A stretch of DNA of 64,000 bases from Thalassobacillus_A hwangdonensis. Lineage in GTDB: Bacteria > Bacillota > Bacilli > Bacillales > Halobacillaceae. The stretch spans positions 558,001 to 622,000 of the forward strand of contig NZ_JBHTKL010000005.1 of the NCBI RefSeq assembly GCF_042675915.1, given 5' to 3'. Position numbers and translations under genes: made by a program. This document shows, one piece after another, positions 56,863 through 64,000 of the stretch; position 1 is the stretch's first letter, and every line of letters starts with the position of its first letter. The notes under the pieces were generated by a model that did no database searches, had not been told where the DNA came from, and saw nothing but the letters and a program-made list of their open reading frames with translations.

Positions 56863-57759
56863 TTAATGGAATGGATTTTGCAGGATCGGTTCCTGGAACA
56901 GCTTTTCGTAAGCGTAGATCGTATTCAGTTCTCTGAAATCGAACTGGTGATACAATTTCTCTGCACCTTCATTAGTCGTACGAACCGAAATCGTAACCGC
57001 ATCCAGCTCTTCTACCATGAACGCGTGCTGGAGCGCATGGTCGATCAACGTGGATCCGATTTTTTGGTTCCTGACCTCAGTGTCGACATTGATGAAACAG
57101 ATTTCACCCTCACGCCCGGGAAGAACCGTTTCAAAATATAGATAGCCGACGAGCTTGCCGTCATGCTGGTACGCCCACAGCTTGTTACCAGGCTGATGTG
57201 CATTTGTCATCATTTCTTTCGTTGTATAGTAGGCTGCATTAGGATGCAGTGCATCGATAGCTTCACGATCTTCTTCTGTTACATCCACAACTTTTGCAGC
57301 ATCCAATCCTTTAGGTGAATAGCTGCTTGTATCAAGGAATAAGGTCTTCTCGATGTTGTATAGGTGGAACTGATGGCGTTCGCAGAATTCCACAAGTTCG
57401 GTGTTCGCGCGAAAACTGGCTACTTTTACCGCATCAAAATGGACCTGTACAGTTAAAGAGGCCTTCTCCCATAACCCTTCCATTACTTCCTTAGGGTTTT
57501 CGCTTGCAAATGGACCAAGCAATCGGCATAATTTCTGATCGAAAAACGGCAACAGACCTAAGAAGCCAATGATTCGATCGTCGTCCCATGCGATATAGGC
57601 AAGTGGGTCTTTGAACTGGGTAAGCGTCCAAATCTGTTCGTAGATCGTGTTCTCGTCGGAGGCAAGCCAAGCGACGAAGTGCTCATCTTTTTCGTTCATA
57701 TTATGTAGCCATTCTGATACGGCCGTTAAGTCTTTCACTTCCAACTCTTTCAATTGCAT
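56863..57759 (-). CDS. GNAT family N-acetyltransferase, two-domain
   Basis: 298 residues. The C-terminal GNAT domain has INVDTEVRNQKIGSTLIDHAL (acetyl-CoA loop) and ENAEKLYHQFDF-like ending; the N-terminal half is a GNAT-like domain without the loop. Start placed at MQLKELEVKD (57759) with AGGTGG upstream; earlier in-frame starts (57783, 57903) run through the terminator of the protease gene. Substrate unknown. Confidence 0.8.
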   Translation of the reverse strand: MQLKELEVKDLTAVSEWLHNMNEKDEHFVAWLASDENTIYEQIWTLTQFKDPLAYIAWDDDRIIGFLGLLPFFDQKLCRLLGPFASENPKEVMEGLWEKASLTVQVHFDAVKVASFRANTELVEFCERHQFHLYNIEKTLFLDTSSYSPKGLDAAKVVDVTEEDREAIDALHPNAAYYTTKEMMTNAHQPGNKLWAYQHDGKLVGYLYFETVLPGREGEICFINVDTEVRNQKIGSTLIDHALQHAFMVEELDAVTISVRTTNEGAEKLYHQFDFRELNTIYAYEKLFQEPILQNPFH

Positions 57760-57812
57760 GTTCTCCACCACCTGCGCTTTCATTTCTTTAAGAATGCCAT
57801 ATAAACAGAAAA

Positions 57813-57842
57813 AAACCAACCAGGAAGGTGCCTGGCTGGTTT
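57813..57842 (-). terminator. Terminator after the metalloprotease gene
   Basis: On the minus strand AAACCAGCCAGG pairs with CCTGGTTGGTTT (one G-U), followed by a T run. Confidence 0.85.
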
Positions 57843-57853
57843 CGTATCGTACA

Positions 57854-59971
57854 TTATTTCTTTTTCTTAGGTCCTTTTTCTTTGAAGTCAATATCATATT
57901 CAAAAGGAACCGGGTTCAAGCTGTCCTGTGGTGCAGCATAGTACGTATTCATATACGTTTTACCGCTCTTGAACAACTGTTTCAGCTGTAGCGCATCTTC
58001 TTCAGTAACGTTGAATGGATCGACGTGAAGGACACGGTGCTTACCATTTTTCTTCTCATTGATGAACGTTACGCCATACTCGACATAGTTTTCAAGTAGT
58101 TCATCTTTAGATTGGAAAGCATCCATGCTGGATCCGTCATAAGAAAGACCGATTTCCGGTACTTCGATATTATCGACGAACCATCCAGTGTCATTGTATC
58201 CCCAGTCTGTCAAGTAGCGGAAGGAGATATGGACTTCCTGTCCAGCATACGCTGAAAGGTCGAATGTTTCCTGCTGCCAGTCTTCATAATGACCAGTGAA
58301 TCCAGGAACGTTGTCCTTGATTTTAGGGTAACCTTCTTCGACTACGTCAGAACGAGTGTTTTCATTCTCAAGAGAGTTCCAAGTCATACCGTTGTCTGTT
58401 GATACTTGAACAACTCCATAATCCCAAGACTCTTCAATATCGATGTAGTTATCGAATTTCAATGTAGCTGCATCTACATTAGTTAGGTCCGCCTTGAAAA
58501 TCATGTTGTTATCCAGTTCATCACCTTCGCTTCCCCAGTAAACCTGGTTATCGGAACCTAATGGATCCTGAACAGTTTCCCAAGGAACAGGCTGGAAGTC
58601 TATTCCGTTAAAGTTGAAGTCTTTGATTTTAGCATTCTTTTCGAAATCGAATACTTTGAAGTCTGTACCCCAAGCAGGTACACCATCTTTTTCGTATTCT
58701 TTCGCTTTTTCAAAATCTACTGTTTTACCACGTGGTTCGCCATCGCCATCTGGGTCGAAGTCACGAAGGTCAGCGTTCTGGAATCCATAGATTCCACCTT
58801 TGAACTTATCGTCATCAATTGCCAGAGCAGTAGAGAAGTCGCGATATACTTCATTGAACGACTTGTCGATGCCAAAGTGGTCATAAGCATCCTCAAAGCT
58901 TTCAATGCTGTTCAATTCACTTTTAGCTACGTAGCGGATCAGTTCCTGACCGAACTGCTCATAGTTATAAAGCGTGAATAGCTGAACTAGGCCGTAGTCA
59001 GCAATTGTCTCTGGACCTGTCTCAGCAGATTGATGTTCATCCCAGTTTGTAAGGGAATTCTCTGGGTGATCAAGCAGGAAGCTGATAGACCCTTCGTCAA
59101 TGCCGTATCCACCAAGATACTCAGAGAAGGTGGACATTCCTTCATTCAACCAGGAAGTTTCATCTCCATCATTGTCCGCATGGATCAAGTGTTGCAATTC
59201 ATGCATTGTAGTGGAGTAGAACGTAGATTCCAATCGAGTTTCCCAATCAGCAGAGTCGATTGTTACAATATTTCTATCCATGTAATTTTCTAGAGTCTGC
59301 CAGAAGAAACCAGCAACAAAGAATGGGTAGGTTGGATCTGCATAGTTCTCATCCTGAACGTTATCAATTAACAGGATGACATTGTCGCCTTCACCACTGT
59401 AATAACCCTCAGGTACAATGCCAAGGTCTTCTAGTTGTGCATTGCTGCCGTCCAGGCTATCCGGGCTACCGAAAAATTCGGTAGTTTTATCGTAAATGTT
59501 GTTATCGAATTCAGCTGCTAATTTGTCAGCTTGTTCTTTCGTTACTACATGAGGATCGCGGGGATCTCCTTCTGGGAAGGAAAGGTCGTTAGCAACCCAA
59601 ACTTCCGCATGCTCTCCTAAGCTTTGAAGAGTGAATTCCTTGAATGCAAGATCACGCGTCAAGAATTGTTTTGTTTCTCCTTCAGCAGCGGATGTTTCAC
59701 TGTTGGAGCCTGCTTCATTACTAGAAGAAGCTTCTTCACCAAAACTTACACCACTTGAATTCTCCTTAATCTCTTCTTTTGCTTTTCTCTGAAACTCTGG
59801 ATCCTTCGATTGATGATCTAAGTATGGGTCAATCGAGAGCGTGTCACCATAACGCTCTATGTCAAAATTCTGGTACTTGCTGCTTGCATCTACTGAACTA
59901 GTAGCTGCTGGCGCAAAAAGTGAAACTGTAAGTGCAGCTGTGGAAAGCAATGCTGTAAATTTCTTATTCAC
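57854..59971 (-). CDS. Secreted zinc metalloprotease (M6/immune inhibitor A-like)
   Basis: 705 residues. A signal peptide (KK, hydrophobic core, cut near residue 30) is followed by an acidic Ser-rich propeptide. The zinc site is H257-E258-L-Q-H261, with WLNEGMSTFSEYLGG downstream supplying the third ligand and Met-turn. A C-terminal beta domain (around QEVHISFRYLTDWGYNDTGWFVDN) is the choice-of-anchor J/MAM-like module of immune inhibitor A proteins. The C-terminus ends in lysines. GTG start with AGGAGG 9 bases upstream. M30 (hyicolysin) is an alternative family name. Very acidic, fitting a halophilic secreted enzyme. Confidence 0.82.
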   Translation of the reverse strand: MNKKFTALLSTAALTVSLFAPAATSSVDASSKYQNFDIERYGDTLSIDPYLDHQSKDPEFQRKAKEEIKENSSGVSFGEEASSSNEAGSNSETSAAEGETKQFLTRDLAFKEFTLQSLGEHAEVWVANDLSFPEGDPRDPHVVTKEQADKLAAEFDNNIYDKTTEFFGSPDSLDGSNAQLEDLGIVPEGYYSGEGDNVILLIDNVQDENYADPTYPFFVAGFFWQTLENYMDRNIVTIDSADWETRLESTFYSTTMHELQHLIHADNDGDETSWLNEGMSTFSEYLGGYGIDEGSISFLLDHPENSLTNWDEHQSAETGPETIADYGLVQLFTLYNYEQFGQELIRYVAKSELNSIESFEDAYDHFGIDKSFNEVYRDFSTALAIDDDKFKGGIYGFQNADLRDFDPDGDGEPRGKTVDFEKAKEYEKDGVPAWGTDFKVFDFEKNAKIKDFNFNGIDFQPVPWETVQDPLGSDNQVYWGSEGDELDNNMIFKADLTNVDAATLKFDNYIDIEESWDYGVVQVSTDNGMTWNSLENENTRSDVVEEGYPKIKDNVPGFTGHYEDWQQETFDLSAYAGQEVHISFRYLTDWGYNDTGWFVDNIEVPEIGLSYDGSSMDAFQSKDELLENYVEYGVTFINEKKNGKHRVLHVDPFNVTEEDALQLKQLFKSGKTYMNTYYAAPQDSLNPVPFEYDIDFKEKGPKKKK

Positions 59972-60226
59972 TTTGAAAGACCTCCTAAATAAGTATTGTT
60001 TTTCCAGTACGGTTTCTATTATCCTAAAGATTCTGACATTTTTGAATGGTAGATTATGAGGAAATTTGGCATTTTAATTAGTAGAATAGTCCTTTTATGA
60101 CTGATTCTTTTGAAATATGTCTAATTATCCACCTGTACTTGTCGACGGTGATTTTCCCTTTAAAACGATGATTGACCGGTTTGAAAAAGGGTAAAGATAA
60201 CGTAGAAAGATAAAGGGGGGATGACG

Positions 60227-61882
60227 ATGCGGAATCGGCTGAAATACATATCCATCTACAGGATCAGTGTGATTGTCTGGATGTCTGCGAAGTTCCTGTG
60301 GCAGATCTTTTGGTTCCAGCGTTTCCATCCGATTTGGGATGAAGAAACGAAGAGGAAGTGGAATCGTCTATTAGCCAGACAGGCAAAAGAATACAGAATT
60401 ACCTCGATCCGCCTTGGTGGGATGCTGATCAAGTTCGGGCAGTTTCTCAGTTCGCGGGCGGATTTGCTGCCGGATATTTTCATCAAGGAGCTGGAGGGGC
60501 TTGTGGATCGAGTGAAGCCGACTCCATTCGAAAATTCCAAGCAGACGATTGAAAAGGACTGGGGTGCAGATCTTGAGGAGTACCTTGAATCGATCGATGA
60601 AAAAGCCGTCGCCTCTGCATCAATCGGTGAAGTGTACAAAGCCCGCCTGAAAGACGGAACGACAATTGCATTGAAAGTACAACGGTATCGGGTGAAGGAT
60701 ATCTTCCATATGGATTTCAAGGCGTTGCGTATTGTCTTCTGGATGCTGGATAAATTCACACCATATGGAAAGAAGGCTGATTTACCTGCGCTCTATCGTG
60801 AATTGGTAACCGTAATGAGTAATGAACTGGATTTCAGGAAGGAACTTGAAAACGGAAACTACTTCAAGCGGAGGTTTCAGCACATCCCTAATGTCTATAT
60901 TCCGGAATACTTTGATGAATTGAGCACCGAGCGAGTGCTGGCGATGGAATGGATTGAAGGGGTAAAGGTTACGGATATCGAGTTCATGAAGGAACATGGC
61001 ATCGACCGGGAAGCGGTAGCCAGGACTTTATTCGATTTATGTGTCGAACAATTCCTCAACAATGGGACGTTCCACTCGGATCCGCATCCAGGTAATCTGA
61101 TGCTGAAGCAGGATGGCACACTTGTTGTCATTGACTTTGGCATGGTTGGGGACATCCATAAACAGGATGCAGGTTATATCAGGCAAATGATTCAAGGGTT
61201 TATTCTTGATGATTATGACCGCGTGATCGATGCCCTTCAGAAAATGAACTTTCTTCTGGAGAATGCGGATACCAATAAAGTGAAAAAACTGATGCGGGAA
61301 ACGACTGTGATGTATCTGGATGGAGAGTTCGAGAAACTGGATGCTGCGATGATGCAGCAGATCATGAAGGATATTCAGGAGTTCGTCAATGAACAGCCGA
61401 TCCAACTGCCGGCAGACTATGCATTCCTTGGAAGAGCGACATCGATCATTGTCGGTGTACTGACAGCTGTCTATCCGCAAATCGACTTGATTGACTGGGG
61501 AAAGCCGGTCATCAAAAAATGGATGACTGGAGAAGACTCACGCTTTTCTATTTATAAAGAAGTTGCATCTGACGCTGCACGCCCATTGTTATCCCTGCCG
61601 AGAGCGCTGGTAAACTACCTGGAATCTGGAGAGCGTGACCGGGAGTGGGAAGCTGAAAAACAACAGCAGACGATGTTCCACCACTACTACCTGTTCTATG
61701 CATTGCTTTCATTCATATTTTTAATGGTGGGAATCGCTCTCGGAACATATGGCCAATTAGCAGCCGTCCAATTTTTGTTGATTGTTGGTTATATAGCTGC
61801 GGGTGTTGGATTTATTTTACTGATTATTTTTGCTTTCAAGCACATGTCTATGATCAAATCATTGAATAGGAGGATGAAGTGA
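60227..61882 (+). CDS. UbiB/ABC1-family atypical kinase
   Basis: 551 residues. The KxGQ motif is K69-F-G-Q72 in LIKFGQFLSSRADLLPD, followed by SASIGEVYKARL (the Ala-rich loop), ALKVQR (ATP lysine), the catalytic HSDPHPGNLM and the DFGMVGD. Two membrane helices close the C-terminus (~490-550). ABC1/COQ8-type ATPases support quinone synthesis (established for UbiB/COQ8); in menaquinone users the target is unknown. AAAGGGGGG favours ATG 60227 over 60221. Coupled to a phasin gene. Confidence 0.88.
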   Translation: MRNRLKYISIYRISVIVWMSAKFLWQIFWFQRFHPIWDEETKRKWNRLLARQAKEYRITSIRLGGMLIKFGQFLSSRADLLPDIFIKELEGLVDRVKPTPFENSKQTIEKDWGADLEEYLESIDEKAVASASIGEVYKARLKDGTTIALKVQRYRVKDIFHMDFKALRIVFWMLDKFTPYGKKADLPALYRELVTVMSNELDFRKELENGNYFKRRFQHIPNVYIPEYFDELSTERVLAMEWIEGVKVTDIEFMKEHGIDREAVARTLFDLCVEQFLNNGTFHSDPHPGNLMLKQDGTLVVIDFGMVGDIHKQDAGYIRQMIQGFILDDYDRVIDALQKMNFLLENADTNKVKKLMRETTVMYLDGEFEKLDAAMMQQIMKDIQEFVNEQPIQLPADYAFLGRATSIIVGVLTAVYPQIDLIDWGKPVIKKWMTGEDSRFSIYKEVASDAARPLLSLPRALVNYLESGERDREWEAEKQQQTMFHHYYLFYALLSFIFLMVGIALGTYGQLAAVQFLLIVGYIAAGVGFILLIIFAFKHMSMIKSLNRRMK

Positions 61883-62193
61883 TGAGTGATCTTTTAAAAC
61901 GAGGGTTCTATTTAGGCTTAGGAGCGGCACTGAGTGGTAAAGAACGTTTGGAGAAAGTGTTAGATGAACTGGTACAAAAAGGGGATGTAAGTCCTTCGCA
62001 GGCAAGAGAAATGTTCCAGGAGTTCGTAGCTAAAGGGGAACAGAAAGATAAGGAATGGACGGAACAAGGGAAAGCTAAGATGCAGGCGAGAATCAAGGAC
62101 TTAGGATTCGTAACGAAAGAAGAATATGAACTTTTGGAAGCAAGAGTGAAGCGTTTGGAAAAACTTCACGATGACGAATCTCCCCAATTGTAA
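61882..62193 (+). CDS. Phasin-like protein
   Basis: 103 residues. Hydrophobic N-terminal helix (FYLGLGAALSGKERLEKVLDELVQKGDVS) followed by a charged helical tail, like poly(hydroxyalkanoate) granule-associated proteins PhaF/PhaI. AGGAGG (61868-61873) precedes the ATG, which overlaps the ubiB stop (TGATG). No PHA synthase in the window, so lipid or membrane association with the UbiB protein is a reasonable alternative. Confidence 0.75.
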   Translation: MSDLLKRGFYLGLGAALSGKERLEKVLDELVQKGDVSPSQAREMFQEFVAKGEQKDKEWTEQGKAKMQARIKDLGFVTKEEYELLEARVKRLEKLHDDESPQL

Positions 62194-62206
62194 AACTGTC
62201 ATTATG

Positions 62207-62240
62207 AAGCAAGTGGACAAATATCCACTTGCTTTTATAT
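62207..62240 (+). terminator. Terminator after the ubiB-phasin pair
   Basis: AAGCAAGTGGA (62207-62217) pairs with TCCACTTGCTT (62224-62234), followed by TTAT. Confidence 0.8.
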
Positions 62241-62307
62241 TTTTCAAAGTGCATAATCGGATTTTTTGAATTATCCTAGATATATTGATTTAAAAGGGGG
62301 ACATGAG

Positions 62308-62484
62308 ATGGAGAAAAGTAAGCACTTATATAAAGAAGGAAACTACCGCTTCTGGCTCAATACAGAAACAGGGGCGCTTCAGCTTAAGCTGGATGGGGAA
62401 AAGGAATTGTATAACATCTCCAAGAAAACGAAGCTCTATGAACGTCTGATGAATGATTTATTTGAACCGTCAGAATCTGAATAA
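62308..62484 (+). CDS. Small charged protein, unknown
   Basis: 58 residues, MEKSKHLYKEGNYRFWLN, soluble, Lys- and Glu-rich, beta-then-alpha pattern. AAAGGGGGAC precedes ATG 62308. No known family recognised. Its own terminator follows. Confidence 0.6.
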   Translation: MEKSKHLYKEGNYRFWLNTETGALQLKLDGEKELYNISKKTKLYERLMNDLFEPSESE

Positions 62485-62491
62485 AAAAAGG

Positions 62492-62520
62492 GGGAATCAG
62501 CAAATCTGATTCCCGCTTTT
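62492..62520. terminator. Bidirectional terminator
   Basis: GGGAATCAG (62492-62500) pairs with CTGATTCCC (62506-62514), followed by GCTTTTG. Also serves the convergent RsbR-like gene. Confidence 0.75.
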
Positions 62521-62523
62521 GTA

Positions 62524-63378
62524 TCACTTTAATAAAGGTTTCTCAAGCAGCTCGATTGCCTGCTTCAATGATGATCTCGTGATGACTTTTTTCTTGGAAG
62601 TCGATAATCCTAGTTTTGCAGCTTCCATAGTCAAGTCCGGACGCATTCCTGAAAGGATGGGTGTAATCCCGAGCAGTTCAAGCGAATCGATCAATCGATA
62701 CAGGTGTCCCATAAAGCTGTTATTCACGTCATATACACCTGAGAGGTCGATGATCAACAAGTCAAGGTTGAGTGCACTTGCTTCTTTCAATGTTTCGTCC
62801 ATGATGACATCTGCACGTTTCTGATCAATGTCGCCGATGATCGGAAGGATAGCTGTATCGTCTTTGATAGGGACGATTGGTGTAGACAGTTTCAAGTATT
62901 TCTCTTCATATTCTTTAAGTATGCGATCTTCTTCCTGTGCGAAGCTCAAGCTGAACCCGTAGATGATATGGTTGAAGATGTCATCGATACGTGTGATCAC
63001 TTCAACGATCTGCTTGAATTCGTAATTAGTTCCGCGTGATTTTTCTTCAATGTACATCCACAAGACTTCTTTGTAGATGCTGATATTGGAAAGTGCTTCT
63101 GTCAGGTCACCGCCTTGCGCAACGGAATGCTTCCCGATCTGTTCGCCCCATTCTTGCGCTACCTCGTTCGACTTCTCGATATATAGCATCGTTTTGGCAA
63201 TCGTTTCAAACAGCTCGCGAACAATGAACCTGCTCTGTTCCAGTTGCTCATCTGTCAAAGCTTCCAGTTCTTCCTTATAGCGATCTTCAGAAAGCTTGAA
63301 GATTCGATCTGTTAGTTCATCTACATCCTCTGCTAGGCATTTCTGGAAGAATACGAAGTACTCCAGTTGAACCATCAT
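62524..63378 (-). CDS. RsbR-like stressosome protein with STAS domain
   Basis: 284 residues. A ~150-residue N-terminal helical domain of the RsbR-D type is followed by a linker (YLKLSTPIVPI) and a STAS domain (~180-280). STAS key segment: DLSGVYDVNNSFMGHLYRL, where the Ser is the expected phosphorylation site. Such proteins form the stressosome that controls sigma-B. RBS AAAGGG favours the ATG at 63378 or 63375 over 63384. Not next to rsbS/rsbT, so it is a paralog rather than the main RsbR. Confidence 0.87.
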   Translation of the reverse strand: MMVQLEYFVFFQKCLAEDVDELTDRIFKLSEDRYKEELEALTDEQLEQSRFIVRELFETIAKTMLYIEKSNEVAQEWGEQIGKHSVAQGGDLTEALSNISIYKEVLWMYIEEKSRGTNYEFKQIVEVITRIDDIFNHIIYGFSLSFAQEEDRILKEYEEKYLKLSTPIVPIKDDTAILPIIGDIDQKRADVIMDETLKEASALNLDLLIIDLSGVYDVNNSFMGHLYRLIDSLELLGITPILSGMRPDLTMEAAKLGLSTSKKKVITRSSLKQAIELLEKPLLK

Positions 63379-63590
63379 CTTCATCCCTTTTCTAGTAAGC
63401 TAACCCTATTATATAGAGTCTTACAAAAGAAGTAAATAACATAAGGGTGGGGGTATAACGTCCTAACTGTGAAATATTTTTTCAAATATTGCTGAAATCA
63501 ATTGAAATGAAAAGGGTATGATTTATACTGAATGTAACGATAACTAATACCAACCACGTAATCGTGTGCATCGTATTGGAGGCGAAAGTT

Positions 63591-64000
63591 TTGGGAAGAA
63601 CACGTGCAGGAATTTTTATGATCGAAGAAATGAAACAGAAATTACCACCTTCAGAGAGGAAAATAGCTGAATACATACTTGAACATCCGGAGCAGGCGAT
63701 ACGGATGACGGCAACTGAATTAGGAAAGGTTAGTCAGACGAGCAGTGCAGCTGTAATCCGGCTATGCAAGTCATTGAATATGAAAGGATTCCAGGATTTG
63801 AAGCTTCGTATCGCTGGCGATCTACAGCAGGAAGAAGTGACCGAATTCAGGGATATTGAACCGAATGAACCCTTTCGTACGACAATCGAAAAGGTCACGG
63901 CGCATAGTGTCCAGACCATCCGGGAAACATCTGACGTCCTCAGCACGGACGAGTTGTCCAAGGCTGTCGATGCAATCTTGAATTGTGAACGCATCCTGTT
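63591..64000 (+). CDS. RpiR/MurR-family transcriptional regulator (3' truncated by window end)
   Basis: At least 136 codons, open at the window end. TTG start with GGAGG (63578-63582) 8 bases upstream; ATG 63618 is an alternative. N-terminal HTH_6: KLPPSERKIAEYILEHPEQAIRMTATELGKVSQTSSAAVIRLCKSLNMKGFQDLKLRIA, typical of MurR/RpiR. The SIS sugar-phosphate domain would follow outside the window. In Bacillus such regulators often head N-acetylmuramic acid or glucosamine genes; not visible here. Confidence 0.85.
   Translation, partial: MGRTRAGIFMIEEMKQKLPPSERKIAEYILEHPEQAIRMTATELGKVSQTSSAAVIRLCKSLNMKGFQDLKLRIAGDLQQEEVTEFRDIEPNEPFRTTIEKVTAHSVQTIRETSDVLSTDELSKAVDAILNCERIL

Noticed and set aside
62524..63378. 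Anti-sigma-factor antagonist RsbV/SpoIIAA
   Set aside because: Has a long N-terminal helical domain before the STAS domain, as in RsbR paralogs, not a single STAS domain.

Overview
The window reads as chromosomal DNA of an endospore-forming, probably moderately halophilic member of the Bacillaceae (Halobacillus/Pontibacillus/Virgibacillus-like; the genus is inference). Signs for this are strong GGAGG ribosome-binding sites with ATG/GTG/TTG starts, a Spo0E-type sporulation phosphatase, an RsbR-like stressosome protein, CssRS/HtrB secretion stress genes, T-box, FMN and Mn riboswitches with intrinsic terminators, and acidic secreted proteins. No rRNA, tRNA, CRISPR, prophage or transposase gene was seen. 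It is ordinary core and accessory chromosome carrying several families of non-coding repeats.

Layout. 0-12 kb: end of niaR, cardiolipin synthase, htrB divergent from cssRS, acyl-CoA thioesterase, alanine symporter, ABC-F protein YfmR, aminopeptidase AmpS, a small zinc-ribbon protein, a DUF4385 protein. 12-22 kb: kynU-kynB, recQ, the three-gene circularly permuted ATP-grasp / alpha-E / transglutaminase operon, and brnQ under an isoleucine-type T-box. 22-35 kb: CPA antiporter, acetyltransferase, MFS and AI-2E-type membrane proteins, a TerC-family Mn exporter behind a yybP-ykoY riboswitch, DinB, cytochrome bd (cydAB), an alpha-toroid protein, OsmC. 35-42 kb: Spo0E-like, DUF2187, a chemoreceptor, and the riboflavin operon ribD-ribE-ribBA-(repeats)-ribH behind an FMN riboswitch. 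42-50 kb: photolyase, acyltransferase, acetyltransferase, DJ-1 protein, YjiH, a TudS-DUF1722 fusion. 50-57 kb: AraC regulator and fructosamine kinase divergent from a maltose-type ABC importer and a GH65 phosphorylase. 57-64 kb: acetyltransferase, secreted metalloprotease, UbiB-phasin pair, RsbR-like protein, start of an RpiR/MurR regulator.

The most unusual content lies between genes. (a) Three tandem arrays with a 20-21 bp period, two with a CCGGCGACTTT-type core and one with a CTGGCGAT-type core, sit just downstream of yfmR, ampS and the transglutaminase gene. (b) Five copies of a ~110-170 bp palindromic element share an internal consensus, while their terminal arms differ in sequence between copies but stay self-complementary within each. 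(c) Three full copies and one fragment of a ~95 bp hairpin element occur; one lies in the rib leader. Two copies of (b), in opposite orientation, separate ribH from the rest of the riboflavin operon.

Functional links: the import and phosphorolysis genes form one alpha-disaccharide pathway with a CcpA site in its promoter region. CssRS/HtrB would guard protein export, including the secreted protease. The ATP-grasp/alpha-E/transglutaminase operon is a widespread but functionally unsolved predicted peptide-modification system and is the best protein-level candidate for new biology here.
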